Numbered from the stretch's first letter, positions 45,344-55,336 are shown. The stretch: DNA of 64,000 nucleotides from CAIXQW01 sp046049675 (GCA_046049675.1 JBJORA010000122.1:16563-80562), one strand, 5' to 3'. Made by a program: numbers and translations. The notes: generated by a model not told the origin, from the letters alone.

Positions 45344-46327
45344 ATGAAGAAAAGGCTTTATACCATTGCTGCAATCTCGGCGCCTATAATCGCTATTTAT
45401 GGTAGTAGCCCATTTTATATTTTTGAAAAAATTAATCTCCCTACCTTTCTTCAATTAACCTTTGGATTAACGCTAAATGTGCTGCTCATTTTTGCGATAA
45501 ATATTTATGTAGTGCAGCGCTATCAAAAGCTTAAGCCATATTGGCAATTTGCAATTACCTACTGTATTAACATCTGCATAAGACTGGCTTTTCTTGCGCT
45601 CGATCCAATTCTACATATTGAGGAACCTTCATTTGCACTAAACTATTTAAGCTACCCCATAATTACATCTTTTGCGCTCACCGCAATTGTCCAAATTATT
45701 GTGCGTTCTATTATAATAGACCACCAAAAATCCGAAGCAGAAAAGCAACTGCAAGCAATGAAACTTGAAAATACTGAAGCACAAAAGCTTGTATTAATGC
45801 AGCAGTTACAGCCGCACTTTCTTTTCAACGCACTCAGCACTTTAAAGTCGTTGATTAAAACAGATGCAAGCGTCGCTGAGGCATATGTATTGAAACTATC
45901 AGACTTCTTGCGCTATAGTATTCAACTAAACAATGAGCAAACCAATAGCCTTGATCAAGAAATTCAATTTGCGCAAGACTATATTGATCTCCAAAAAATG
46001 CGTTACGGTAATGCGATTGAGTATACAATAGATGTGCCTATATCGCAGAGGCAAAAACACATACCAATGCTTGCATTGCAAACTCTAGTAGAAAATATCT
46101 TCAAGCACAATCAGTTTACTGAAAAGCACAAATTGCATTTTTCAATAACTTGCACTGAAGATGCGCTTGTAGTAAGTAATGTAAAAATGCCTGTCAAGAC
46201 TTCCGAAAATAATAATACTGGCCTGCAAAACCTTGACAAACGCTGTATGCTGATTTGCGGTAAAGCGATTACAATAGAAGATACCGATTCTAACTTTACT
46301 GTTAAAATACCTTTGATTAACCAATGA
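45344..46327 (+). CDS. LytS-type sensor histidine kinase
   Basis: The protein is 327 residues from the ATG at 45344. Four N-terminal membrane helices (about 1-130) lead to a short coiled coil and the His-kinase domain MQQLQPHFLFNALSTLKSLI, with the phospho-acceptor His in QPHFLFN. The ATPase half has MLALQTLVENIFKHN (N-box) and NNTGLQNLDKRCML (G-box). Its last 4 bp overlap the response regulator, so the two form one system. The signal is unknown. Confidence 0.92.
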   Translation: MKKRLYTIAAISAPIIAIYGSSPFYIFEKINLPTFLQLTFGLTLNVLLIFAINIYVVQRYQKLKPYWQFAITYCINICIRLAFLALDPILHIEEPSFALNYLSYPIITSFALTAIVQIIVRSIIIDHQKSEAEKQLQAMKLENTEAQKLVLMQQLQPHFLFNALSTLKSLIKTDASVAEAYVLKLSDFLRYSIQLNNEQTNSLDQEIQFAQDYIDLQKMRYGNAIEYTIDVPISQRQKHIPMLALQTLVENIFKHNQFTEKHKLHFSITCTEDALVVSNVKMPVKTSENNNTGLQNLDKRCMLICGKAITIEDTDSNFTVKIPLINQ

Positions 46328-47088
46328 AAATAGTCGTAATTGAAGATGAAAAGCTAACCGCCGCAGATTTAATAGACACCATCAAATCAATTGAACCGAA
46401 GGCAGACATTGTTGCGCACCTTACTACGGTTGAAGAGATGCTAAGCTTTTTTGCCGAAACGCAAGCAGTAGACCTAGTCTTCTCTGATATTGAACTAGGC
46501 GATGGCCGTAGCTTTGAAGCATTTGAAAAACTAAAGATTACGATTCCAATTATCTTTTGCACAGCATATAATCAATTTGCACTGAAGGCATTTGAAACTG
46601 CTGGCATTGATTATATATTGAAACCATTTAGTAGAGCATCCGTACAAAAGGCATTGGATAAATTTGCAGCGCTAACAAATAGAACAGCAAAAACGCAAGA
46701 CAACTATCAAAGTGTGTTTGATGCTTTTGCTAAGCAGTTGAAGATTTCGAAGCTGCCAAATATTATCGTTCATCAAGGCGAAAAAATAGTGCCGCTTGCT
46801 AGCGAGGATATTGCGCTAATTTATATTGACAATACAATTGTAAAAGCTTTAGATTTTCAGAATAAACAGGTCATACTGAACTATAATTTAGAAGAATTAG
46901 AGCAAAAATTAGCCCCGCACTTCTTTAGAGCGAATAGGCAGTTTCTAGTTAATCGCAAAGCTGTTAAGGAAGCCTCTCAGCACTTCAATCGCAAGCTACT
47001 TGTGCATCTACACATTCAGTTTAGCGAGCAGATATTGGTTGGCAAGGAAAAAGCAACAGCGCTTGTGGACTGGCTAGCTAATTTTTAG
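46324..47088 (+). CDS. LytTR-family response regulator
   Basis: The 254-residue protein has a receiver domain (1-120) with IEDEKLTAADL, the phospho-acceptor Asp in VDLVFSDIELGDGRS, Thr/Ala in FCTAYNQFALKAF and Lys in DYILKPF. The C-terminal LytTR DNA-binding domain (about 145-250) has NIIVHQGEKIVPLASEDIAL, APHFFRANRQFLVNRKAVKE and VGKEKATALVDWL. It overlaps the kinase gene by 4 bp. The TonB receptor gene starts 102 bp downstream and is a plausible target, but no operator is proven. Confidence 0.94.
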   Translation: MKIVVIEDEKLTAADLIDTIKSIEPKADIVAHLTTVEEMLSFFAETQAVDLVFSDIELGDGRSFEAFEKLKITIPIIFCTAYNQFALKAFETAGIDYILKPFSRASVQKALDKFAALTNRTAKTQDNYQSVFDAFAKQLKISKLPNIIVHQGEKIVPLASEDIALIYIDNTIVKALDFQNKQVILNYNLEELEQKLAPHFFRANRQFLVNRKAVKEASQHFNRKLLVHLHIQFSEQILVGKEKATALVDWLANF

Positions 47089-47163
47089 GCGCATTCCTGT
47101 CCACTTTACAGGTGTTTTGTCCACTTCACACAGATTGATACTAATGCTGCTAGCAAAGGGCAT

Positions 47164-47171
47164 GAACTTTG
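47164..47171 (+). promoter_or_regulatory. Weak -7 element of the TonB receptor gene
   Basis: GAACTTTG differs from TAnnTTTG at the first base and lies 19 bp before the ATG, within the 102-bp gap after the LytTR gene. Confidence 0.3.
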
Positions 47172-47190
47172 CGGCAATACTTAGTACAAT

Positions 47191-49509
47191 ATGTTCAAAA
47201 GAATCGCACTTTCCACAATTACGCTAGTACTACTGATGCTTGCTAGCATGCAAAGCTTCGCACAAGCCAAATACACACTTAGTGGTACCATTACTAGCGG
47301 TAAAACCGGCGAAATCATTATAGGAGCCACTATCACGGTACAAGAAATACCAAGTTTAGTAGCTACATCAAACGAATACGGCTTCTACTCTATTTCTCTA
47401 CCACAAGGCACTTACAACTTTAAGGTAAATTATATTGGCCATAAGGAGGCAACACAAACCATTGTACTTGACAGCAATACTGTGGTAAAATGGAAGTTGC
47501 TAGACAATAAAGGCGCACTTACAGAGCTGAAGGTGAGTACTAAAAAGAAAAATGACAATCTTACCAAGGCCGTAATGGGAACAGAAACGCTTAATATGCG
47601 CGAAGTAGCCAAACTGCCCGTAATCTTTGGCGAAAAAGATATTCTAAAAACAATTACACTTTTACCTGGTGTTAAGAGCTCAGGCGAAGGTGGCAATGGC
47701 TTTAGCGTGCGTGGTGGTGCAACAGACCAGAATTTGATTTTACTTGATGAGGCGCCAGTTTACAATGCATCGCACCTGCTTGGCTTTTTTAGCACATTCA
47801 ATAGCGACGCTATCAAAGATGCAACCATCATCAAAGGCAATAGTCCTGCCAATTACGGCGGCAGATTATCGTCGGTACTGGATGTAAAAATGAAAGATGG
47901 CAACAACAAAGATTACAATGTAAGCGGTGGCCTTGGTATTATTAGCAGCAGGCTTACTGTAGAAGGACCAATACAAAAAGACAAAAGCTCTTTCATCATC
48001 AGCGGACGACGCAGCTATGCAGACTTATTTCTGAAACTTACTGAGGATTTTAAAGACACTAAACTGTTCTTTTACGACCTAAATGCTAAAGCAAATTTTA
48101 CGGTAAACAGTAAAAACAAAATATACGCCTCTGGCTATTTCGGTCGTGATGTTTTGGGCATAGGCGGCAACTTTGGTACAGATTGGGGCAATGCAACTGG
48201 TACTTTAAGGTGGAATAGTGTTATTAATTCTAAACTATTTAGTAATACAAGTTTTATTTACAGCAACTATAGCAACAACATTAACATTACTGCAAACGAA
48301 AACGACTTTAATATCAACTCAAAGATTACAGACTGGAATTTGCGTCAGGATTTTTCATACTATGCGAATCCTAAAAACTCTTTGCGATTTGGTTTTCAAA
48401 GTATTTACCATGTTATTACCCCAAGCCGATTTACTGGCACGCAAAGCTCTGAAACGATCAATACTGGAAGACATAGTTTGGAAAACGCTGTTTACATTAA
48501 CAACAATTATAAAGCCACTAGTAAACTTACGGTAGATTATGGCTTACGCGCAACAGGCTATACTATGCTTGGTGCTAATACCTATAATATTTATGAAGGC
48601 GAAAGACTAACAGATAGTGTAGTTTTAGACAAAGGCGAAGCAGGTAAAACCTATTATACGTTTGAGCCACGTATAACAAGTAACCTACGTCTTACTGATG
48701 CAATTAGCATCAAAGCTGGCTATGCGCGCAACGGGCAGCATTTGCACTTACTAAGCAATTCTACTAGTGGCAATCCTACAGACCAATGGATAGGCAATAG
48801 CTACAATATTAAACCGGAAATTGCAGACCAATTTAGCATTGGATACAGTCAAAACTTTAGCGACAATAATTATGAATTAGGCATTGAAAGCTATTATAAA
48901 AAAATGCAAAATCAAGTTGATTACAAAAACGGTGCGGACTTGCAAAGCACGGCAGACGTTGAGAGTCAACTGCTGTACGGCCAAGGCAGAGCATATGGTT
49001 TGGAATTAATCTTCAAAAAGAAAGCTGGCAACTTTACAGGCTGGGCAAGTTATACGCTTAGTAAAACTGAGCGCCAAATAGAAGGCATAAATAACGGCGA
49101 ATGGTATAATGCCAAGCAAGATCGCACGCACGACTTGTCGCTCGTGGGCATTTATCAACTTGCGCAACGCTGGTCATTATCTGGCTTATTTATTTATACT
49201 ACTGGCAATGCAACAACCTACCCTACTGGCAAGTACATTGTAAATGGCAATGTGGTGTATCAGTACAGTAGCAGAAATGCAGACCGCTTACCTGCAACAC
49301 ATAGACTTGACCTTAGCGCAACCTATGACTTTAAGAAGCGTGGCAAATATGAGAGCTCTCTCAACTTTGGCGTATATAATGCATATGGTCGCCAAAATCC
49401 ATATACAATTACATTTAGTCAAAATGAAACTGACCCTAGCAAAACGGACGCGACACAAACGTCGCTCTTCCGTTGGGTACCAAGTGTAACATACAATTTC
49501 AAGTTTTAA
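47191..49509 (+). CDS. TonB-dependent receptor with carboxypeptidase-like N-terminal domain
   Basis: The 772-residue outer-membrane receptor has a signal peptide ending SMQSFAQ, a CarboxypepD_reg-like domain (about 28-110, TLSGTITSGKTGEIIIGATI), and a plug domain with KTITLLPGVKSSGEGGNGFS and VRGGATDQNLILLDEAPVYN. A 22-strand barrel runs to the C-terminal RWVPSVTYNFKF, ending in Phe. It imports an unknown ligand with energy from TonB. A DUF4249 lipoprotein gene follows after 28 bp, a frequent pair in Bacteroidota. It lacks SusD. Confidence 0.93.
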   Translation: MFKRIALSTITLVLLMLASMQSFAQAKYTLSGTITSGKTGEIIIGATITVQEIPSLVATSNEYGFYSISLPQGTYNFKVNYIGHKEATQTIVLDSNTVVKWKLLDNKGALTELKVSTKKKNDNLTKAVMGTETLNMREVAKLPVIFGEKDILKTITLLPGVKSSGEGGNGFSVRGGATDQNLILLDEAPVYNASHLLGFFSTFNSDAIKDATIIKGNSPANYGGRLSSVLDVKMKDGNNKDYNVSGGLGIISSRLTVEGPIQKDKSSFIISGRRSYADLFLKLTEDFKDTKLFFYDLNAKANFTVNSKNKIYASGYFGRDVLGIGGNFGTDWGNATGTLRWNSVINSKLFSNTSFIYSNYSNNINITANENDFNINSKITDWNLRQDFSYYANPKNSLRFGFQSIYHVITPSRFTGTQSSETINTGRHSLENAVYINNNYKATSKLTVDYGLRATGYTMLGANTYNIYEGERLTDSVVLDKGEAGKTYYTFEPRITSNLRLTDAISIKAGYARNGQHLHLLSNSTSGNPTDQWIGNSYNIKPEIADQFSIGYSQNFSDNNYELGIESYYKKMQNQVDYKNGADLQSTADVESQLLYGQGRAYGLELIFKKKAGNFTGWASYTLSKTERQIEGINNGEWYNAKQDRTHDLSLVGIYQLAQRWSLSGLFIYTTGNATTYPTGKYIVNGNVVYQYSSRNADRLPATHRLDLSATYDFKKRGKYESSLNFGVYNAYGRQNPYTITFSQNETDPSKTDATQTSLFRWVPSVTYNFKF

Positions 49510-49537
49510 TGCAACGCCAAAAACAAAATTTAATATT

Positions 49538-50332
49538 ATGAAGTCTATACAAAAAATCTTTATTGGTGCAATTGTCAGTCTCCTAGTTAGCAGTTGTACA
49601 AAAGTGATTGACCTACCGCTAAATGAAAACACATCAAAGCTTGTCATTCAGGGCGCAATAAGCGATACCCCAGGTCCTTATACCATTAATTTGAGTAAAT
49701 CTGTGGCAATTACTGAAAGCTACCAAAGCGATTTTATAAACAATGCACTTGTAATTATTAGCGACAATAACGGCACAGTGGATACGCTTAGTAGCATTGG
49801 TAATGGCAATTATGCAACAAGTAAAATTATTGGAACACCTGGCAATACCTATAGCCTTGCTATTGTAGCAGAAGGCAAAACCTACAGCGCTGTTTCTACT
49901 ATGCCTGCACCTGTAGTACTAACAGCCTTAAAGCCATTAGAATTGAGTTTTGCGGCGCAGAAAAATACTGTAGTTGTTCCAATTTATGCAGACCCCATAC
50001 AGTACGGTAATAACTACAATTTTAGATTATACAAGAATGGCGAGCTTGCAAAGTCTTATTTCTTATGGAATGATAATGTCAATAATGGCGGTATCAATCA
50101 GCGACCACTTGGTGGCCCTACGTTTGCTATAAGCACTGGCGATACCGTACAAGTAGAAATGCAATGCGTAGATAAGCAAGTATACGATTACTATTATGCA
50201 CTACAAGCATTGGAAGGCAATGGTCCAGGTGGCGGTACCACACCAAGTGACCCTCCAACAAATATTATTGGCGGCGCCCTAGGTGTGTTTTCTGCGCATG
50301 CTTTACAAAAGCAGACTATAATAATTCCGTGA
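49538..50332 (+). CDS. DUF4249 lipoprotein paired with the TonB receptor
   Basis: The 264-residue lipoprotein (LLVSSCTKVIDLPL, Cys20) has the DUF4249 layout: KLVIQGAISDTPGPYTINLS near the start, then a beta-sandwich with LVIISDNNGTVDTLSS and TYSLAIVAEGKTYSAVSTMP, and YYYALQALEGNGPGGGTTPS near the end. The family is almost always encoded downstream of a TonB receptor of the type found here and is thought to act as a surface cap or ligand-binding partner. It ends in a short hydrophobic-free tail; the length is slightly below typical. Confidence 0.88.
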   Translation: MKSIQKIFIGAIVSLLVSSCTKVIDLPLNENTSKLVIQGAISDTPGPYTINLSKSVAITESYQSDFINNALVIISDNNGTVDTLSSIGNGNYATSKIIGTPGNTYSLAIVAEGKTYSAVSTMPAPVVLTALKPLELSFAAQKNTVVVPIYADPIQYGNNYNFRLYKNGELAKSYFLWNDNVNNGGINQRPLGGPTFAISTGDTVQVEMQCVDKQVYDYYYALQALEGNGPGGGTTPSDPPTNIIGGALGVFSAHALQKQTIIIP

Positions 50333-50428
50333 TAGTTGCTCCTTAATTTCTCTTAGCTGCAATAATTATAAACAATGCACTGATATTTTGCTTTATTTGG
50401 CGCACTATTAACATTTATAGTAGCTTTT

Positions 50429-50458
50429 TTTGTCCAAACGGAATTTTTCCCTACTTTG
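50429..50458 (+). promoter_or_regulatory. Promoter of the small Cys-rich lipoprotein
   Basis: TTTG (50429-50432), 19 bp and TACTTTG (50452-50458) resemble the promoter with one base missing in the -7 box, 25 bp before the ATG. Confidence 0.4.
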
Positions 50459-50483
50459 CGGTCTAAATAAATTTCTTAAAAGT

Positions 50484-50771
50484 ATGAAAAAAGTAATTAT
50501 CGGCACAACTCTAGGCTTTTGTGCAACAGTATCCATCCTACTAGCTAGCTGCGGCAAAGCTGTAGATTGTTCGGCTCTCGTAATTGAAGTAAGCACAAAG
50601 GGACAAGCATATGTGAATGCCAATGGTACAGCCAACGAAACACAAGCATGTAAAGATTACGTCGCGGCACTTGAAAAGTGGTTAGCTGAAAGCAAATGCT
50701 ATGATGCTGACCCAACAGCTAAAGCTACTTATGAAGGCGTTGTTGCATCATTGAAAACAGAGTGCCCATAG
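50484..50771 (+). CDS. Small cysteine-rich lipoprotein, 95 aa
   Basis: Starting at the ATG at 50484, the signal MKKVIIGTTLGFCATVSILL precedes ASCGKAVDC, with Cys23 lipidated. The mature part of about 73 residues is helical and contains four further Cys (CSALV, ACKDY, KCYDA, TECP) that could make two disulfides. I do not recognise the family. An in-frame start at 50430 is rejected because it overlaps the promoter. A strong terminator follows. Confidence 0.75.
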   Translation: MKKVIIGTTLGFCATVSILLASCGKAVDCSALVIEVSTKGQAYVNANGTANETQACKDYVAALEKWLAESKCYDADPTAKATYEGVVASLKTECP

Positions 50772-50797
50772 TAGCATCTAAGTCATTAAAGAAAATT

Positions 50798-50820
50798 AAT
50801 GCCCTCTTCACGAGGGCATT
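50798..50820 (+). terminator. Terminator after the small lipoprotein gene
   Basis: AATGCCCTC, loop TTCAC and GAGGGCATT are followed by TTTTAT on the plus strand. The T-run touches the stop of the convergent radical SAM gene. Confidence 0.85.
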
Positions 50821-50822
50821 TT

Positions 50823-53021
50823 TTATATACAAACCAATCCAATAGTGCCTGCTACAGCCTGCACCTTATTAAACCACCACAATTCAAAATCCTCCTCAGG
50901 AAACAATTCTTCAAATGACTGCTGCAGTAACTGATAAGTACATTTGTCAGCTTGTTGTACTTGCATAGCATTTAATCTATTCATTAACCACTGTGCTATA
51001 TTGGCGTCGGTCTTTAAATCAACAATACCATTGGCAGTATAAAAACTCAATACACCCTGCTCAAACGTCCTGCCCTTCTTCACTTTAGTAGTAATACTTA
51101 AACTCGGCATATTTCCCAAGAACAAAATCTGCTGATGAGGTTTTGGAGAAGATACTGTTGCATTTGCAAGCACATCAGCGATATAGCTGGGTTTTACTTT
51201 TGTATTTGGCACTTTATGCGAAAACCATTTTTGCAGCGGCCAATCCAACCCAACACCATTCATGTAATTAAATAAACTTACACGAAGCCCCTCAGCAAAC
51301 AAATCGTGATCGGTGCCGCTAAGGTCATCGTGCACAACATCGTTATTTGCAAAAGAAATTATATCCGCTACATGCGCTTCAACTTTGAACTTAGCAGGGT
51401 CCAAACCAACTGGGCTATGTGCAGTCATAGCAAAGCGATGCCAAAATGCACTTTGCATAACACCTTGCTCAAACATTTGCCTCACCATTTCTAAGGCATC
51501 AATTGTCTCTTGAGCGCTTTGTGTCGGAAAACCGTACATCAAATATGCATGCACCATTATACCAGCATTTGTGAAATGCTTATTTACAGTAGCAACTTGC
51601 TCAACAGTAACGCCCTTATCAATCATTGCAAGCAGCCTGTCGCTTGCAACTTCTAATCCACCACTTACACCAATGCAACCACTTTTACGTAAGAGCAAAC
51701 AAAGGTCTGCAGTAAAGCTTTTCTCGAAGCGCACATTAGTCCACCAGCTAACTTGAATATTACGTTGCAAAATCTCAAGAGCGACAGCCTTCATTAGCGA
51801 AGGTGGCGCAGCTTCGTCTACAAAATGGAAACCAGTATGACCAGTTTCTGCTACGAGAGCTTGCATTCTATCTACGATTAGCTTGGCGCTAGCAGGTTCA
51901 TAGCGTTTGATATAATCTAAACTGATATCGCAAAAAGTACATTTACCCCAATAGCAACCATGCGCCATCGTCAATTTATTCCATCTGCCATTACTCCACA
52001 AACTGTGCATGGGATTTACAATCTCAATGGCTGATATATACTTATCTAAGGGCAAATCAACATAGGTAGGTGTTCCTATATCTGCTTGTGCAAAGTCGAT
52101 GCAGCTATCGTTGTTGATATACGTAACGCTGCTATTGTGAAATAAAAATGTACGCTTAAGTTCGCCAACTCCTGCTCCGTTATTGATATAACTAATTACT
52201 TGAAGCAATGGAGCTTCTCCATCATCTAAAGTAATAAAATCAAGGTAGTCAAAAACACGATCGTCGCTTACACTCCGCAACTCGGTATTAGCAAAGCCAC
52301 CACCTAATGCAATTTTAACAGAAGGAAAATTTTGCTTTGCAAATTGAGCCATTCTAAAGGCCGCAAACAAGTTACCCGGAAAAGGAACAGACAAGCACAA
52401 CAGTTGCGGTAGTTCGTGCTGCAAGATTTCGCTTAGTGAGCTAAGCAAAAAATCGTCAACGATAGTATAAGGCTTTTGCAAAGCTTCGTATAACTCATCA
52501 AAAGTATTGGCACTTCGCCCCAATCGTTCTGCATAACGTGTCAAGCCAAAATGCTCGTCTACACATTCCTTAATATAATCGGAAATATCTTCAAGGAACA
52601 TTGTAGCAACATACTTCGCCTTATCTACTACGCCCATTACACCAAAGGCGTGTACCATGTCTTGCTGCTTAAGTGCTTCAAAGCGTTGAGCCTGCGGCAA
52701 ATAGTTTGCGCTTGCTATGCGATACGCCATGGTATTATCGCGGCCCTGTAAAAAACTAATTACAGTGTCTACCGTGGAGATATAAGCTTGTCGATTGGCG
52801 TAAATCAATTTAGCATTAGCACTTGAGTCTACTGCAGGTGCTTCTCCAAAAACTTTACTTAAGCCTTCTTTACTATAAATAGCAAGTGTAACTTCAATAC
52901 CTAAATCCGCTTGAAAACTAGTAATGCCTTGCGTATTGAAAAAACCTTTCAAATATGCAGTGGCAGGATAAGGTGTATTAAGCTGCGTAAAGGGTGGTGT
53001 AATAAGTACTACTTGCGCCAA
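50823..53021 (-). CDS. B12-binding-domain radical SAM protein
   Basis: The 732-residue protein has an N-terminal cobalamin-binding-like domain (about 1-330, with KIALGGGFANTELR and ITLDDGEAPLLQVI) and a radical SAM core. The iron-sulfur cysteines are in HGCYWGKCTFCD at Cys356, Cys361 and Cys364, a CX4CX2C spacing rather than the usual CX3CX2C. The barrel continues with GFHFVDEAAPPSLM and GCIGVSGGLEVASDRLLAMI. B12-radical SAM enzymes are mostly methyltransferases or carbon-skeleton modifiers; no substrate can be assigned. It follows the K+ channel gene by 11 bp on the same strand. Confidence 0.85.
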   Translation of the reverse strand: MAQVVLITPPFTQLNTPYPATAYLKGFFNTQGITSFQADLGIEVTLAIYSKEGLSKVFGEAPAVDSSANAKLIYANRQAYISTVDTVISFLQGRDNTMAYRIASANYLPQAQRFEALKQQDMVHAFGVMGVVDKAKYVATMFLEDISDYIKECVDEHFGLTRYAERLGRSANTFDELYEALQKPYTIVDDFLLSSLSEILQHELPQLLCLSVPFPGNLFAAFRMAQFAKQNFPSVKIALGGGFANTELRSVSDDRVFDYLDFITLDDGEAPLLQVISYINNGAGVGELKRTFLFHNSSVTYINNDSCIDFAQADIGTPTYVDLPLDKYISAIEIVNPMHSLWSNGRWNKLTMAHGCYWGKCTFCDISLDYIKRYEPASAKLIVDRMQALVAETGHTGFHFVDEAAPPSLMKAVALEILQRNIQVSWWTNVRFEKSFTADLCLLLRKSGCIGVSGGLEVASDRLLAMIDKGVTVEQVATVNKHFTNAGIMVHAYLMYGFPTQSAQETIDALEMVRQMFEQGVMQSAFWHRFAMTAHSPVGLDPAKFKVEAHVADIISFANNDVVHDDLSGTDHDLFAEGLRVSLFNYMNGVGLDWPLQKWFSHKVPNTKVKPSYIADVLANATVSSPKPHQQILFLGNMPSLSITTKVKKGRTFEQGVLSFYTANGIVDLKTDANIAQWLMNRLNAMQVQQADKCTYQLLQQSFEELFPEEDFELWWFNKVQAVAGTIGLVCI

Positions 53022-53032
53022 AATAATTTTGT

Positions 53033-54046
53033 TTAATGCTGTCCAAGATTATTTTTCATCGCATCTATTTGCTTGCGATCGCCAAGTACCATTAGCTTCA
53101 TGCCTTGTGAGAATTTAGTATCTGTTGGTGGATTTATTAAAAATTTACCCTCAGCATCTTTTATGCCAATGCAATTCACACCTGTGCTGCGCCATTGCAT
53201 AATGTCGCTCAACGTTTTGCCTTGGATACTCTGTGGCAAGTCTTCGTAAGCAACACTTTCTACATTGATACTCTCGCCTTCGCTGCCACTCAAATAATCG
53301 ATAAACTCCAGTACATCGGGTTTACTCACCAGCGTTGCCATATGAGTGCCGCCAATTTTATCAGGCATAATTACGCTGTCTGCGCCAGCCTTGTGCAACT
53401 TTGCAGAGCTAGCTGTTTCCGAGGCCCGTGAAATGATTTGCAGCTTCGTGTTTAACGCTCTAGCGCTAAGCACAATAAACACATTTTGCGCATCAGTAGG
53501 CAATGTCGTAATAAGAGCAGCTGCACTATTAATGTTAGCGCGCTGTAATACTTCATCATCCGTGGCATCGCCAACAACATATGGCACATCAAAGTGATCC
53601 GCTACAAATTTCTCGAGCAATTGCTCGTTAGTATCCACTATCACAAACGGTGTACCATGTGCATACAGTGTTAGTGCTGCTTGTTTTCCATTGCGACCAA
53701 GGCCACATAAAATAACGTGCTTCTCCATTGCTTTAATTTTCTTTTGCATTGCACTCGTCTTAAAAAACTTTCTTATTTCGCCATTTACAACATACTGCGT
53801 AATGCTACCAATTACAAATGCAAAAGTACTCCAACTAAAGATGCATAGTACAGTTGTAAAAATTTGCCCTGCTGTTGAAAGCGGCCGTACTTCCCCAAAT
53901 CCAACAGTAGTAATGGCTAAGGTAGTCATGTAGCAAGCCTCTACCAAGGTATAACCTTCAACAAACATGTAGCCAATAACGCCCATTACTACAATGAGTT
54001 GTAGTATTAGAAATGGCAACATTAAGCGAAGCAATCCAGACTTCAT
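53033..54046 (-). CDS. Two-helix potassium channel with TrkA-N/TrkA-C (RCK) domains
   Basis: The protein is 337 residues from the ATG at 54046. Two membrane helices (about 9-30 and 60-85) flank a pore loop with the selectivity filter TTVGFGEV (residues 46-53). The cytosolic RCK domain begins HVILCGLGRNGKQAALTLY, a Rossmann site for NAD(H) or nucleotide, followed by a TrkA-C domain ending MKLMVLGDRKQIDAM. It is a Kch/MthK-like channel gated by ligand. The in-frame start at 54133 is rejected because it abuts the divergent MFS gene and puts 29 residues before the first helix. Confidence 0.9.
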   Translation of the reverse strand: MKSGLLRLMLPFLILQLIVVMGVIGYMFVEGYTLVEACYMTTLAITTVGFGEVRPLSTAGQIFTTVLCIFSWSTFAFVIGSITQYVVNGEIRKFFKTSAMQKKIKAMEKHVILCGLGRNGKQAALTLYAHGTPFVIVDTNEQLLEKFVADHFDVPYVVGDATDDEVLQRANINSAAALITTLPTDAQNVFIVLSARALNTKLQIISRASETASSAKLHKAGADSVIMPDKIGGTHMATLVSKPDVLEFIDYLSGSEGESINVESVAYEDLPQSIQGKTLSDIMQWRSTGVNCIGIKDAEGKFLINPPTDTKFSQGMKLMVLGDRKQIDAMKNNLGQH

Positions 54047-54133
54047 GCATGGGCAATTTACACTTTTGTAAAGTAAAGTTGGTAAAAATTTATTTGTACA
54101 AGTTCTAGTCTTTACCTTCCGAGCAAGTAACAC

Positions 54134-55336
54134 ATGATAGGTACAAAGCTCATATCATCTTATAAAAGCGCATTCAGCGGCCTGCAACGCATTGTATGGT
54201 CTATTAGTATTGTGCTTTTTGTAAATAGAGTTGGCGCGATGGTGCTACTATTTAGCTCCCTATACTTTACACAAGACCTACACTTTAGCAAAGCCACTGC
54301 TGGCTTTATCATGAGCTTTTATGGCATAGGCAGCATAGCTGGCAGCTATATGGGTGGATGGCTAGCCGATCGCTTCCCTGCAAAGCCTCTAATGATTAGT
54401 GCTTTGGTTGCTAGTGGCTTAATTCTACTGCTGATACTTACGACAAAAAATCCAATTGCTATCGGTGCCATCATCTTTGTATATGCCATGGCGAGCGATG
54501 CATTTCGTCCTGCTAGTTCGGTAGCGGTCACAAATGCGAGCACAGAAGACAACCGCACTCGTAGCATAAGTCTCATGAGGCTTGCTATAAATCTCGGCTT
54601 TACAATCGGCCCCGCAGTTGGTGGCATATTGGCAAGTACTGTTGGCTATAAGTGGCTATTTGTTCTAGATGCGAGTACAAGTTTCGCGGCAGCTATTGCA
54701 CTGCTGATATTATATCCTGCTACAGCAACCACTAAAAAAGAAAAGGTGGCGTATGAAAAACCACCAGTAGCAACATCTGCCTATCGCAACAAACACTATC
54801 TATTGTACATTCTATTGGTTGCAGTCTATGGTATGCTATTTTTTCAAATTTTTGCGAGCGTGCCCAACTATTGCAAAGAAGTATTGCACTACAGCGAAAA
54901 AACAATCGGATTAATCCTTGCGCTCAATGGGGCAATTGTTGTAATTGTAGAAATGCCCATTGTACAGTATTTCCAAAATTATCAGCAAAAAAGAAAAATA
55001 GTAGCGCTTGGTTGCTACTGCATTACCGTGGCTCTTGCTTTTCTGCTACTCAGCAATGGCAATCTAATTTTAGCAATGGCTTATGTACTAATAATCACTA
55101 TGAGTGAAGTGTTTAGTATGCCACTAATGATGAACTATGCCTTAAGTCTTCCAATAAAGGAACGTATAGGTCAATACAGCGCTTTATATAGTATTGGTTT
55201 TGGCATTAGTATTATTTTGGCACCAATTGTTGGATTAAGCCTTGCGCAGTACTTTGGATTTACAACAGTTTATATAGGCGTTAGCATTGCAGCGATAATA
55301 CTTGGCTTGGCCTTCACCAAAGTGATGCGCAATTAA
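54134..55336 (+). CDS. MFS transporter
   Basis: This 400-residue transporter has 12 predicted membrane helices. The MFS cytosolic motif between helices 2 and 3 is GSYMGGWLADRFPAKPLMIS. It resembles drug or sugar efflux members of the major facilitator family; the substrate is unknown. It diverges from the K+ channel gene. Its stop codon overlaps that of the convergent DUF2452 fusion gene (TTAA shared at 55333-55336). Confidence 0.88.
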   Translation: MIGTKLISSYKSAFSGLQRIVWSISIVLFVNRVGAMVLLFSSLYFTQDLHFSKATAGFIMSFYGIGSIAGSYMGGWLADRFPAKPLMISALVASGLILLLILTTKNPIAIGAIIFVYAMASDAFRPASSVAVTNASTEDNRTRSISLMRLAINLGFTIGPAVGGILASTVGYKWLFVLDASTSFAAAIALLILYPATATTKKEKVAYEKPPVATSAYRNKHYLLYILLVAVYGMLFFQIFASVPNYCKEVLHYSEKTIGLILALNGAIVVIVEMPIVQYFQNYQQKRKIVALGCYCITVALAFLLLSNGNLILAMAYVLIITMSEVFSMPLMMNYALSLPIKERIGQYSALYSIGFGISIILAPIVGLSLAQYFGFTTVYIGVSIAAIILGLAFTKVMRN

